The notes: generated by a model from the sequence alone, not told the origin. DNA of 64,000 nt from WHSW01 sp033856255 (GCA_033856255.1 JAWVFH010000054.1:1-64000); one strand, 5' to 3'; shown: positions 1 through 7,585, counted from the first letter of the stretch. Translations and numbers: made by a program.

Positions 1-837
1 GAGCGACTCCAGCGGCACGCCGATGATCTTCAGCCGGCGCGTGAGCCCGTCGAGCGCGAACGAGCGCAGCTCGTCCTCGTCGATGCCGAGCACGTCGGCC
101 GCGCCGTCGCCCGGCGGCTTCAGCGACTCCGCCACCGACGGCAGCAGCTCGCGCAGCGTGTCACGCACCACGTCGGCCGTCTCCGGATGCGCAGCGACCG
201 TCTCGCGGAGGAACCACACGCCGTAGCCGATGTGACGGGTCTCGTCGTGGTGGATCTTCGAGTAGCCCTCGACGAACCCGGGCAACAGACCCTCCCGCTC
301 CAGGTACTGGGTGATGAACCTGAAGGTCGTCAGCCCCAGGGTGCTCTCGAGGATCAGGTGGTAGATGGTGATGAAGCGGACCTTCGCCATCGGATCGCCC
401 GGCGCCGCCACGAGCTGTTCGTGAGCCTCGACCAGCGCCTCGTCAAAGAGGCGCTCGAAGGCCGGTGAGACCTGCTCGCGCGCCCGCTCGACGTGGGCGG
501 CGATCACGGCCGGCTCGGCGATCACCTCGTCGCGAAAGCGCGCGTAGAACTGCATGTGGCGCGCCTCGTCGACCTGCTGGGTGGAGAGGAACGTCGCCTC
601 CTCCTCGCTGCCGTGGGCGCCGACCAGGCCGGAGAACTTGGTCGTGATCCGCTCCTCGGCGACCATCAGCGAGGAGAGCGCGAAGTAGACGAGGTCCTTG
701 TCGGCCTCCTCCATCTCGCCCCACTGCTCGCGATCGCGCGCCAGGTCGATCTCGAACGGGTTCCACTGCGAGTCCTCCCAGTGGCGGTAGAGCGTCTGGG
801 GGTCGTTGAGCTGGATCTCGGCCGTCAGCTCAGCCAC
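1..837 (-). CDS. R2-like diiron (ligand-binding) oxidase, C-terminus cut by window edge
   Basis: This is a ferritin-like diiron protein of the ribonucleotide-reductase R2 / R2lox superfamily. It starts with GTG at 837 (MAELTAEIQLNDPQTLYRHW) and stays open for 279 codons to the left edge, so the C-terminus is missing. Candidate metal ligands are the E61/E62 pair (VAEERI), E91 and H94 (DEARH), E164 (ILEST) and E199 with H202 (DETRH). A tyrosine, Y159, lies five residues before E164, as does the cross-linking tyrosine of R2lox; this favours R2lox over a true NrdF/NrdB radical subunit, and no nrdA/nrdE is nearby. The start overlaps the last 13 bases of arsR, so the two are co-transcribed and probably translationally coupled. 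A two-electron oxidase role is likely from family knowledge; the substrate is unknown. Confidence 0.8.
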   Translation of the reverse strand, partial: MAELTAEIQLNDPQTLYRHWEDSQWNPFEIDLARDREQWGEMEEADKDLVYFALSSLMVAEERITTKFSGLVGAHGSEEEATFLSTQQVDEARHMQFYARFRDEVIAEPAVIAAHVERAREQVSPAFERLFDEALVEAHEQLVAAPGDPMAKVRFITIYHLILESTLGLTTFRFITQYLEREGLLPGFVEGYSKIHHDETRHIGYGVWFLRETVAAHPETADVVRDTLRELLPSVAESLKPPGDGAADVLGIDEDELRSFALDGLTRRLKIIGVPLESL

Positions 838-1178
838 GTGGAGAGCTCCTCCAGCGCTTCGGGTTTGACGTAGTAGAAGGCCCACAGGCCCTGGCGCTCG
901 GAGTCGACGATGCCGGCCTCGCGCAGCTTCTTCAGATGGTGGGAGAGGGTCGGCTGGGAGACATCGAACAGGGGCACGAGCTCGCAGACGCAGACCTTGC
1001 CGGCGTGCTTGCGCAGCACGTCGACGAGCTGCATCCGGATCGGGTCGCCGAGGGCTTTGGCGACGGCACCCATGCGCTCGGCCTGATCGCGCTCGATCTC
1101 GGGATAGACGACGGGCTCGCAGCAGGGCTCGCCGATCGGCCGCTTCTGCTTCGGGGCGAGCTCGAGATCGACGGCCAT
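825..1178 (-). CDS. arsR: ArsR-family arsenic-responsive repressor
   Basis: A 117-residue winged-helix repressor that should release DNA on binding As(III) or Sb(III). The recognition region reads VCVCELVPLFDVSQPTLSHH: the CVCEL pair matches the classical arsenic-binding cysteines of the ELCVCDL type at the start of the DNA-reading region. A second pair, GEPCCEP near residue 18, could contribute further thiol ligands. The ATG at 1178 is preferred over the longer open frame to 1331, because the longer version would run through the divergent arsC promoter and the N-terminal extension looks like arginine-rich shadow sequence. There is no Shine-Dalgarno; a promoter ending seven bases upstream suggests a leaderless mRNA. 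Its 3' end overlaps the R2-like oxidase. Confidence 0.92.
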   Translation of the reverse strand: MAVDLELAPKQKRPIGEPCCEPVVYPEIERDQAERMGAVAKALGDPIRMQLVDVLRKHAGKVCVCELVPLFDVSQPTLSHHLKKLREAGIVDSERQGLWAFYYVKPEALEELSTWLS

Positions 1179-1234
1179 CGATCTACGAATATCAATTCCA
1201 ATCACGATTGTCAATGTAATAATCTGGCCGGGAA
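1179..1234. promoter_or_regulatory. arsR/arsC divergent promoter and likely ArsR operator
   Basis: This AT-rich stretch contrasts with its GC-rich surroundings. On the minus strand TTGACA (1214-1209), a 17-base spacer and TATTCG (1191-1186) form a sigma-70 type promoter whose start should fall on or just before the arsR ATG at 1178. On the plus strand TAATAAT (1217-1223) is a plausible -10 for arsC at 1235. CAAT (1193-1196) and ATTG (1207-1210) form an imperfect inverted repeat between the two, the expected place for ArsR to block both directions. The operator assignment is inferred from position. Confidence 0.65.
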
Positions 1235-1645
1235 ATGAGCGAGGAGCGCCCCGAGGTCCTGTTCGTCTGCGTCCACAACGCCGGGCGTTCGCAGATGGCC
1301 GCCGGCCTGCTCGACCGCCTCGCCGCGGCACGGGTCACGGTCCGCAGCGCCGGCTCGGAGCCGGCCGCGGAGATCAACCCGGTCGCGATCGAGGCGATGG
1401 ACGAGCTCGGGATCGACATCTCGCGCGAGCTGCCGAAGCCGCTCACCGGCGACGCGGTCAGGGTCGCCGACGTCGTGATCACGATGGGCTGCGGCGACGC
1501 CTGCCCGATCTATCCGGGCAAGCGGTATGAGGACTGGGAGCTCGAGGACCCGGCGGGCAAGGACCTCGACGCGGTCCGCCGGATCCGCGACGAGATCGAG
1601 GCCCGGGTTCGCGGCCTGCTGGCGGATCTCGGCGAGGCCGGATGA
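1235..1645 (+). CDS. arsC: Arsenate reductase, low-molecular-weight phosphatase fold
   Basis: Cytosolic reductase of 136 residues converting arsenate to arsenite. The N-terminal loop CVHNAGRSQ is the CX5R anion-binding motif of the LMW-PTPase/thioredoxin-coupled ArsC class. A second cysteine pair sits in MGCGDACP near residue 87, giving the cysteines needed for the disulfide relay, and the aspartate in EDPAGKD is the expected general acid. Length is normal for the class. It faces arsR across a shared promoter region and overlaps the aquaporin gene by four bases (ATGA), so arsenite is made next to its probable exit channel. Its electron donor (thioredoxin or mycothiol) cannot be read from the sequence. 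Confidence 0.92.
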   Translation: MSEERPEVLFVCVHNAGRSQMAAGLLDRLAAARVTVRSAGSEPAAEINPVAIEAMDELGIDISRELPKPLTGDAVRVADVVITMGCGDACPIYPGKRYEDWELEDPAGKDLDAVRRIRDEIEARVRGLLADLGEAG

Positions 1646-2310
1646 CGCGACCCAACCTGGCCCGCCGGGCCCTGGCGGAGGGCATCGCCGCCTTCGCCCT
1701 CGTGTTCGCCGGCTGCGGCGCGATCGTCGCCGACGCGCACTACGACGGCACGCTCGGCACGGTCGGCGTCGCGCTCGTCTTCGGGCTCGTGATCATGGTC
1801 ATGGTCTACGCCACCGGCCATCTCTCGGGCGCCCACATCAACCCGGCGGTGACGATCGCCTTCGCGCTCACCCGCCACTTCCCCGGCCGCGAGGCGGCGA
1901 GCTACATCACGGCGCAGCTCGCGGGCGCTCTGCTGGCGGCGCTCGCGCTGCTGGCGATCTGGCCCTCCGAGCCCGGGGCGCTCGGGGTTACGGTGCCGAG
2001 CGTCGGAATCGGCAGCGCCCTCGTCTACGAGGTCGTGATGACGGCGCTGCTGATGTTCGTGATCATGGCCGTCGCTACCGATACCCGGGCCGTGGGAGCG
2101 GCGGCGGCGATCGCGATCGGCGCCAGCGTCGGGCTCGACGCGCTGTTCGGCGGCCCGGTCACCGGCGCCTCGATGAACCCGGCCCGCTCGCTGGGGCCGG
2201 CGATCGCCACCGGCAGCTTCACCGACCTCTGGATCTACCTCGTGGGCCCGGTCGTCGGCGCGGCGCTGGGCGCGCTCGCCTATCAGGCGGTTCGCGGGCC
2301 ACATTCCTAG
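1642..2310 (+). CDS. MIP-family channel (AqpS-like aquaglyceroporin)
   Basis: Membrane channel of 222 residues with the two half-helix signatures of the family: SGAHINPAVT near residue 63 and GASMNPARS near residue 174, plus six hydrophobic segments. Known aquaglyceroporins in ars operons (AqpS of Sinorhizobium) let arsenite leave the cell down its gradient; position directly after arsC, with a four-base overlap, supports that role here. No arsB or acr3 efflux pump is visible, which strengthens the inference that this channel and/or the next MFS protein is the exit route. Water or glycerol transport cannot be excluded from sequence alone. Confidence 0.85.
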   Translation: MTRPNLARRALAEGIAAFALVFAGCGAIVADAHYDGTLGTVGVALVFGLVIMVMVYATGHLSGAHINPAVTIAFALTRHFPGREAASYITAQLAGALLAALALLAIWPSEPGALGVTVPSVGIGSALVYEVVMTALLMFVIMAVATDTRAVGAAAAIAIGASVGLDALFGGPVTGASMNPARSLGPAIATGSFTDLWIYLVGPVVGAALGALAYQAVRGPHS

Positions 2311-2323
2311 CTACCGTGGCGGC

Positions 2324-3463
2324 ATGCGCCGCCTGTTCGTCCTCGTCGCCGCGGTGATCATGCTCGACACGATGTTCTACGCGGCGATCACGCCGCTGCT
2401 GCCCGACTACGCGAGCGACTACGGGCTCTCGAAGACCGCGGCGGGCATGCTCACCGCCTCCTACGCCGCCGGAACGTTGCTGGCGGCCCTGCCGTCCGGC
2501 TTCCTCGCCGCCCGGATCGGCTCCCGCCAGACGATGCTCGTCGGCCTCGGCCTGCTCGCCGCCTCCAGCGTCGCCTTCGCGTTCGCCGGCAGCGTCGCCA
2601 TCCTCGACCTCGCGCGGTTCGCCGAGGGCGTGGGCGGGGCTTGCGCCTGGACCGGGGGACTCGCCTGGCTGCTCGCGGCGTCGCCGGTCGAGCGGCGCGG
2701 CGAGATGATCGGCTCGGCGCTCGCCGCGGCGATCTTCGGCATCCTGCTCGGCCCCGTGATCGGCGGGATCGCGACGCTGACCGGACCCGAGATCGTCTTC
2801 TGCGCGGTGGCCGCACTGGCCGCGGGCCTCGCCGCCCGGGTGGCGACGACCGCGGGGCCGGCGCCCGCCGGGGTGACGAGCGTGCGCCGGGTCGCGGCGG
2901 CGATGATCTCCCGCCCGGTCGCCTTCGCCGGCTGGCTGGTCGCCCTGCCGGCGATCCTCGCCGGCACCTTCAACGTCCTTGTCCCCCTGCGCATGGACGA
3001 GCTCGGCGCCACCGGGCTGGCGATCGGCGCCGCCTTCCTGATCGCCGCCGGGATCGAGGCGTTCACGGCGCCCGTGATCGGCCGCCTCTCGGACCGCCGC
3101 GGGCGGACCACGCCGATCCGCGCCGGGTTGATCGCCGCCGCGATCGCCTCCCTGGTCCTGCCGATTCCCGAGACCGTCGTGCTGGTCGCGGTCGCCCTGG
3201 TCGCGGTCGTGCTGGCGATGAGCCTGATCTGGACCCCGGCGATGGCGTTGCTCTCCGACAACGCCGAGGCCGCCGGGCTCGACCTCGCCTTCGCCAGCGC
3301 CATGGTCAGCTTGGCCTGGGCCGGGGGCCAGGTGATCGGCGGCTCGGGCTTCGCCGGCCTCGCCGACGCGACGACCGACGCGGCCGCGTACGGCCTGATC
3401 GCGGCTCTGTTCGCGGTCACGCTCGCGTCGGTGCTCGCGGTCCCCCGGTTGCGCACGGCATAG
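2324..3463 (+). CDS. MFS transporter in the arsenic operon
   Basis: A 379-residue major facilitator protein with about twelve hydrophobic segments. Start ATG at 2324 follows the aquaporin stop by 13 bases with no room for a separate promoter, so it belongs to the arsC operon. The loop after the second helix reads GFLAARIGSRQ and the central loop GRLSDRRGRTT, both matching the family's G-x3-D/R-x-x-G-R-R/K signature between helices 2-3 and 8-9. Candidate substrates are arsenite, an organoarsenical or an unrelated drug; the sequence does not decide. It is not accompanied by a GAPDH gene, which argues against an ArsJ-type arsenophosphoglycerate exporter. Confidence 0.8.
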   Translation: MRRLFVLVAAVIMLDTMFYAAITPLLPDYASDYGLSKTAAGMLTASYAAGTLLAALPSGFLAARIGSRQTMLVGLGLLAASSVAFAFAGSVAILDLARFAEGVGGACAWTGGLAWLLAASPVERRGEMIGSALAAAIFGILLGPVIGGIATLTGPEIVFCAVAALAAGLAARVATTAGPAPAGVTSVRRVAAAMISRPVAFAGWLVALPAILAGTFNVLVPLRMDELGATGLAIGAAFLIAAGIEAFTAPVIGRLSDRRGRTTPIRAGLIAAAIASLVLPIPETVVLVAVALVAVVLAMSLIWTPAMALLSDNAEAAGLDLAFASAMVSLAWAGGQVIGGSGFAGLADATTDAAAYGLIAALFAVTLASVLAVPRLRTA

Positions 3464-3504
3464 CTGGGATGCAGGCGGGTGACGACGCGCCTAGATTGGC
3501 GGCG

Positions 3505-4356
3505 ATGAGGTCGAGGTTCTCGCTCCTGGTGGTGCTGGCGCTCGCCGCCGGCCTGGCCCTCGCCGCGCCCGCCGCGGCCAGGCATTTCCGCTCCTACGCG
3601 TCCTGCGGAGCGAAGGGCAAGCACGCCGATGACTTCTGCTTCGAGGGCGATCACCCGGTCGCCGTCCTGCGGGCCTTCGACAAGGCCCACGTCCCCTACG
3701 ACCTCTGCGTCCGCAAGGCGGGGGAGCGCAAGCACTGCCGCGACCGCCACACCCGCAAGCCGGGTCAGCTCTCGCGCACCCGCTTCGACATCGACGGCTC
3801 CGGCAAGTACAAGCTCTCCTGGTTCGCCAACGGGCGGGCGGTCGGCCGCGGCAAGCTCGTCGTCCGCGAGCGCGCCGTGTTCGCGGTCGGCGACTCCCTC
3901 GGCGAGGGCACCAAGCCGTACCTGCCGGGCGCCCTGCCGGGGTGGAACGTGAGCCAGTCGGTCTCCGTCTCGCGCTTTCTCCCCGAGGGGGTCTCGATCG
4001 TCCGCAACCGGGGCGGCCTGCCGGCGGTGATCGTGTTCGCGCTCGGCACCAACGACGACCCCCACAACGTCAGCGGCTTTCGCAACGCGGTCGAGTCGGT
4101 GCTCCAGGTCGCCGGCCACACCCGCTGCGTAGTGGTACCCAACATCGTCCGCCCGCCGGTCGGGGGCGCCAGCTACTCGGGCTTCAACAACGCGCTCGCC
4201 GAACTCGCTCAGCACCGCGACAACCTGCGGGTCGTCGACTGGGTGAAGCTGGTCAGCGCCAATCGCGGCTGGCTGGCCGCCGACGGCGTGCACGTGACCG
4301 CGACCGGCTACCAGGCGCGAGCGCGGGCGATCGCCCAACAGGTGGAGCGCTGCTGA
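3505..4356 (+). CDS. Secreted SGNH/GDSL hydrolase
   Basis: A 283-residue protein starting at ATG 3505 with a clear signal peptide (MRSRFSLLVVLALAAGLALA, cleavage near APAAARH). The N-terminal 100 residues form a cysteine-containing domain of unknown role (CGAKGKHADDFCFEG, DLCVRKAGERKHC). The C-terminal part carries the SGNH blocks: GDSLGEG with the nucleophilic serine near residue 133, GTNDD with the asparagine near 182, and DGVHVT with the catalytic Asp-His dyad near 263. An esterase or polysaccharide deacetylase acting outside the membrane is expected; the substrate is unknown. The stop overlaps the cupin start (ATGA-type overlap), so the two are translated together. Confidence 0.8.
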   Translation: MRSRFSLLVVLALAAGLALAAPAAARHFRSYASCGAKGKHADDFCFEGDHPVAVLRAFDKAHVPYDLCVRKAGERKHCRDRHTRKPGQLSRTRFDIDGSGKYKLSWFANGRAVGRGKLVVRERAVFAVGDSLGEGTKPYLPGALPGWNVSQSVSVSRFLPEGVSIVRNRGGLPAVIVFALGTNDDPHNVSGFRNAVESVLQVAGHTRCVVVPNIVRPPVGGASYSGFNNALAELAQHRDNLRVVDWVKLVSANRGWLAADGVHVTATGYQARARAIAQQVERC

Positions 4357-4901
4357 TGGCCGAGACGCTGCGGCTGACCCCGAGCGAGTCGCTGACCGTG
4401 GTCGAATCGACGCCGGAGGCGCTGGTGGTCGAGGCGACGTACGGGGCCGGCGGCAAGCCGCCGCCCAAGCACCTGCACCCGATCCAGGACGAGCACTTCC
4501 GGGTGCTCGAGGGCGCCCTGTACTTCCGGCTCGGATCGGTGGAGCGCGACCTCGCCGCCGGCGAGGAGATCGACGTCCCGGCCGGCGTCCCCCACCAGGT
4601 CTGGAACCCCCACGACGAGCCCGCCCGGGTGAGCTGGGAGACCCGCCCGGCCGGTCGCACCGAGCGCTGGTTTCGCGCCGTCGACGCGCTCAACCGCGAG
4701 GCGGGGGAGGGCAAGACGCCGAGCCCGCTCGCCTTCGCGACGCTGCTCAGCGAGTACCGCGACACCTTCCGGCTCACCGTCGGCCCCGACCCCCTGGTCG
4801 GACCGGCGATCAAGGCCCTCGGCGCGCTCGGCCGCTTGCGCGGCCACCGCGCCGAGGCCCTCGGCGCGCTCGGCCGCTTGCGCGGCCACCGCGCCGAGTA
4901 G
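4356..4901 (+). CDS. Cupin-domain protein with duplicated C-terminal tail
   Basis: A 181-residue protein with one conserved cupin barrel. Motif 1 is visible as HLHPIQDEHFRVLEG (two histidines, glutamate and the following glycine) and motif 2 as VPAGVPHQVWN, giving the His/His/Glu/His metal site expected of the family. No signal peptide is seen, so it is probably cytosolic. It overlaps the SGNH hydrolase stop by one base. The tail is odd: the last 28 residues are two identical 14-residue copies of ALGALGRLRGHRAE, encoded by an exact 42-bp tandem repeat. The enzymatic or binding role is not identifiable. Confidence 0.8.
   Translation: MAETLRLTPSESLTVVESTPEALVVEATYGAGGKPPPKHLHPIQDEHFRVLEGALYFRLGSVERDLAAGEEIDVPAGVPHQVWNPHDEPARVSWETRPAGRTERWFRAVDALNREAGEGKTPSPLAFATLLSEYRDTFRLTVGPDPLVGPAIKALGALGRLRGHRAEALGALGRLRGHRAE
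4815..4898 (+). repeat. Exact 42-bp tandem duplication with internal hairpin
   Basis: Two identical 42-bp units (4815-4856 and 4857-4898) end immediately before the cupin stop codon. Each contains GGCCGC-TTGC-GCGGCC nested in GGCGC/GCGCC, a stable stem-loop, so the RNA carries two identical hairpins at the gene's end. They could act as a coding-embedded terminator or simply be a recent slippage product; perfect identity points to recent origin. Confidence 0.85.
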
Positions 4902-4917
4902 GGCATAGGCTGCGGGC

Positions 4918-5769
4918 GTGAAGTTCGCGGTCGGCTACTTCCCCACCGACGAGGGCATCGACCCGGTGACGCTGGCGCGGATGGTCGAGGAACGGCCGTT
5001 CGAGTCGCTGTTCTTCACCGATCACACCCACATCCCGGCCTCGCGCGAGACGCCCTATCCGGCGGGCACCGAGTTGCCGCGCGAGTACTCGCGCATCCAC
5101 GACCCCTTCGTCGCCCTGATGGCCGCCGGCGCCGCCACCGAGCGGATCATGCTCGGCACCGGCATCTGCCTGGTGGTCGAGCGCGACCCGATCGTGACCG
5201 CGAAGGCCGCCGCCAGCCTCGACCGGCTGACCGGCGGGCGGCTGCTGTTCGGCGTCGGCGCCGGCTGGAACCTGGAGGAGATGCGAAACCACGGGACCGA
5301 TCCCGCCAAGCGGTTCGCGATCCTGCGCGAGCGGGTCGAGGCGATCAAGGAGATCTGGACCTCCGACGAGGCCTCCTACCACGGCGAGCACGTCGACTTC
5401 GACCGCATCTGGTGCTGGCCGAAACCGCTCGCCGAGCCGCATCCGCCGATCATCATCGGCGGCCACGGCAAGGGCGTGCTCGACCGGGTGCTGGCCTACG
5501 GCGACGAGTGGATGCCGAACCGGATCGGCGACGACGCCAAGATCAGCGCCAGGATCGCCCGTCTGCGCCAGGCCGGCGAGGACGCCGGGCGGGGGCCGAT
5601 CCCGACCACGCTCGCCAACGCGACGACCGAGCCCGAGGTGCTCGAGCTCTACGAGGAATCGGGCGTCCACCGGGCCCTGTTCTGGGTCGCCCCGGGGGAA
5701 GAATCCGACCTCGAACGCCGCCTCGACCGGCTCGCCGCCGGGATCGACGCCTACGAGGGCGCCGGCTGA
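4918..5769 (+). CDS. LLM-class (luciferase-like) F420-dependent oxidoreductase
   Basis: A TIM-barrel flavin or F420 oxidoreductase of 283 residues. The N-terminus MKFAVGYFPTDEGIDPVTLA, the SLFFTDHTHIP segment, GTGICLVVERDPIVTAKAAASL and the phosphate-binding stretch FGVGAGWN are typical of the actinobacterial TIGR03619-like subgroup. Length matches the family. The physiological substrate is unknown; most relatives reduce or oxidise a substrate using F420. The ATG lies 16 bases after the cupin stop with a purine-rich stretch between, so it may be read from the same transcript. Confidence 0.85.
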   Translation: MKFAVGYFPTDEGIDPVTLARMVEERPFESLFFTDHTHIPASRETPYPAGTELPREYSRIHDPFVALMAAGAATERIMLGTGICLVVERDPIVTAKAAASLDRLTGGRLLFGVGAGWNLEEMRNHGTDPAKRFAILRERVEAIKEIWTSDEASYHGEHVDFDRIWCWPKPLAEPHPPIIIGGHGKGVLDRVLAYGDEWMPNRIGDDAKISARIARLRQAGEDAGRGPIPTTLANATTEPEVLELYEESGVHRALFWVAPGEESDLERRLDRLAAGIDAYEGAG

Positions 5770-5778
5770 GCATTCCGG

Positions 5779-5955
5779 ATGATCATCTTCGGGCGATGGC
5801 CGCCGTCGAGACTGACGGTCGCAGTGGCATTGGTCATGGCCGGCGTTACGACCGTCGCGCTCTCGGGTCCCTATGTGATCGGCGTGGGCTTGGTTTGCGT
5901 CGGCGTGCTCGTCGGTTGGACGCCGCTGCTCGATCTCTTCCGCGCAGGTGACTGA
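5779..5955 (+). CDS. Small two-helix membrane protein, 58 residues
   Basis: A short ORF starting at ATG 5779, nine bases after the oxidoreductase stop. The product has a short basic N-terminus (MIIFGRWPPSRL) followed by two hydrophobic segments (about residues 12-30 and 32-50) joined by a tight SGPY turn, and a short charged tail LDLFRAGD. A hairpin starts exactly at its stop codon, as expected for a transcript end, which supports it as a real last gene of this operon. No family is recognised. It could be chance coding in a GC-rich gap, but codon choice and hydrophobic pattern argue otherwise. Confidence 0.5.
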   Translation: MIIFGRWPPSRLTVAVALVMAGVTTVALSGPYVIGVGLVCVGVLVGWTPLLDLFRAGD

Positions 5956-5983
5956 ACGAACCGAGAGTCGCGTCTCTCGTTCA
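5953..5983 (+). terminator. Stem-loop at the end of the small membrane-protein ORF
   Basis: TGAACGA (5953-5959) pairs with TCGTTCA (5977-5983), with an inner GAGA/TCTC stem. There is no T-run, but the position at the stop codon and before a new leader suggests an actinobacterial-type terminator. Confidence 0.5.
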
Positions 5984-6020
5984 ACGCGCAACTTATGCCT
6001 GCCGACCCCGCGTACGTAAG

Positions 6021-6314
6021 GTGACCGGCGTGCTTCGCCGCCGCGACCCCAGCAAGCTGACCACGAGCGAGCATCTCGCGGATGCATACGATGCGTTGCG
6101 GAAGCAGATGCGACAGGCAGGCCTCGGCAGGTCGCCCAGTGAGGCCGAACGCGGCCTACTCGCCGACATCTCCGCACACATGCGTCGCCTCGCGCTCGAT
6201 GAGTCGCTCGATCCCCAGCTGAGAGACGCGATGACGGGTGTCGCTCAAACCGCCGATTGGCTACGCGATCCGCCCGAGGCGCCGGCCTCGATTGTCGACT
6301 TCGGTGTTTCGTAG
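6021..6314 (+). CDS. Hypothetical 97-residue helical protein
   Basis: A soluble, charged, largely helical protein beginning MTGVLRRRDPSKLTTSEHLA from GTG 6021; a second GTG at 6030 has the better-placed AAGG sequence upstream and may be the real start. Features are an N-terminal basic patch, SEHLADAYDALRKQM and a SPSEAERGLLADI segment. No signal peptide, membrane helix or known motif is visible. It stands alone between a probable terminator and a hairpin repeat element. Function unknown. Confidence 0.55.
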   Translation: MTGVLRRRDPSKLTTSEHLADAYDALRKQMRQAGLGRSPSEAERGLLADISAHMRRLALDESLDPQLRDAMTGVAQTADWLRDPPEAPASIVDFGVS

Positions 6315-6341
6315 CGCTTTTTGTCCAAGCGCAATATTTCG

Positions 6342-6388
6342 ACGAGTGGCGGATAACTGGGCGCTAGGGGGAGTTAGACGCCACTCGA
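6342..6388 (+). repeat. Dispersed hairpin element, copy 1
   Basis: A 47-bp element between convergent genes. CGAGTGGCG (6343-6351) pairs with CGCCACTCG (6379-6387); next comes a 2x2 internal loop GA/GA; then TAACT pairs with AGTTA; the loop is GGGCGCTAGGGGG. A second copy, inverted, lies at 25861-25907 with 41 of 47 positions identical and the same structure. Similarity appears to extend about ten bases beyond the right arm (AGCGCTCAGAC versus AGCGATCAGGC). Confidence 0.75.
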
Positions 6389-6427
6389 GCGCTCAGACGA
6401 TCGTTGCGCCTTCCATCCGGAGCGTCG

Positions 6428-7585
6428 CTAGAGCTGCGTCGAGTCGAACTCGAGCCCGAGCAGCGAGCGGCCGGTGAGCTCCCAGGTCGCGGGGGCGACG
6501 AGCATGTGCTGGGTGGCGGCGTGGACGTCGCGGAAGCGGCGCTGCAGCGGGCTCGTCTCGTAGATCGCGCTGCCCCCGGCGAGCGAGTAGGCGGTGTCGA
6601 CGGCCGCGGCCGCGGTTTCGACCGCGTGGGTCGCGCCCATCCGCACCCGGGCCCGGAGCTCGACCGGGATCTCGTCCGAGGCCCGCGCTGCCTCCCAGGC
6701 CCGCTCGACCGATGCGTAGAGCATTCCGCGCGCCGCCTCCAGCCCGGCTTCGGCGCGCCCGACGCCGGTCTGGGTCACCGCCCGCTCGGCGAGCTTGCGG
6801 GTGCTCAGGGTCGGCGTCTTCGCGCCGGCCATCCCGATCAGGTCGTCGAGCGCGCCCCGGGCGATCCCGAGCGCGACCGCCGCGATCGCCGCCGCCAGCA
6901 GACCGAAGGGCGGGAACGCGTACAGGGGGCCGCGCTCCCGCGGGCGGTCGGTGAGCAGCGAGCCCGAGCGCCTGAGCGGCACCGCGAGCCCGTCCACGGC
7001 GATGTCGTGGCTGCCGGTCGCCCGCAGCCCGGAGACCGACCAGGTGTCGATCACCTCGACCTCGCCGGCGGGCATCAGCACCAGGCGGATGTCGGGCCGC
7101 CCGCCCTCGAGCAACCGCGGCTGCTCGCCGTCGAAGACGATGCAGCCGCCCATCAGCCAGTCGCAGTTCTCGCAGTTGCTGGCGAAGCGCCAGCGGCCGG
7201 TGACCGAGAGCTCGTCGTCGTCGCCGGCGAGCGCTCGGCCGGAGGGGGCGAAGACGCCACCGGTCACCCGGTCGGCTTGGCCGAACACCTCGGCCGCCGA
7301 ATCCTGGTCGAGATAGGCGGCGAGCATCCCCGAGGTGGCGCAGACGGCGACGCACCAGCCGGGCGTCGCATCGGCGGCCGCGAGCGTCTCGACGACCTCG
7401 AGCAGGACCCCGGGGGCCGCTTCCAGGCCGCCGACCGACGCCGGCACGCAGAGGCGGTAGAGACCCGCCGCGGAGAGCTCGGCGGAGAGCTCGGCCGGCA
7501 GGCGCCGGCCGCGCTCGGCCTCGGCGGCGAGCTCGGCGGCGTGCGGCGCCAGCGCTCGCGCGGCCTCGACAGGGGTCGTTGACAT
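6428..7585 (-). CDS. Acyl-CoA dehydrogenase-like flavoprotein (possible monooxygenase)
   Basis: A 385-residue protein of the acyl-CoA dehydrogenase fold, starting at MSTTPVEAARALAPHAAELA. Its N-terminal helical domain, central beta domain (VTGRWRFASNCENCDWLMGG) and C-terminal helical domain most resemble the HsaA/DszC/PigM-like group of flavin-dependent monooxygenases or N-oxygenases, which use reduced flavin from a partner, rather than beta-oxidation dehydrogenases. No partner reductase is adjacent. An alternative ATG lies 12 bases upstream at 7597. The much longer open frame to 7807 is arginine/proline-rich and rejected. The gene converges on the plus-strand hypothetical gene across hairpin element copy 1. 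Substrate unknown. Confidence 0.75.
   Translation of the reverse strand: MSTTPVEAARALAPHAAELAAEAERGRRLPAELSAELSAAGLYRLCVPASVGGLEAAPGVLLEVVETLAAADATPGWCVAVCATSGMLAAYLDQDSAAEVFGQADRVTGGVFAPSGRALAGDDDELSVTGRWRFASNCENCDWLMGGCIVFDGEQPRLLEGGRPDIRLVLMPAGEVEVIDTWSVSGLRATGSHDIAVDGLAVPLRRSGSLLTDRPRERGPLYAFPPFGLLAAAIAAVALGIARGALDDLIGMAGAKTPTLSTRKLAERAVTQTGVGRAEAGLEAARGMLYASVERAWEAARASDEIPVELRARVRMGATHAVETAAAAVDTAYSLAGGSAIYETSPLQRRFRDVHAATQHMLVAPATWELTGRSLLGLEFDSTQL

Noticed and set aside
2461..4338. 625-codon minus-strand frame over the MFS and SGNH genes
   Set aside because: Alanine/arginine-rich shadow opposite two genes with clear motifs.
6342..6388. Hairpin element considered as an integron attC site because of its GTTAGAC/GTTAGGC segment
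   Set aside because: The 5' partner (GGTAACT) does not match the RYYYAAC simple site, and there is no integrase or cassette array.
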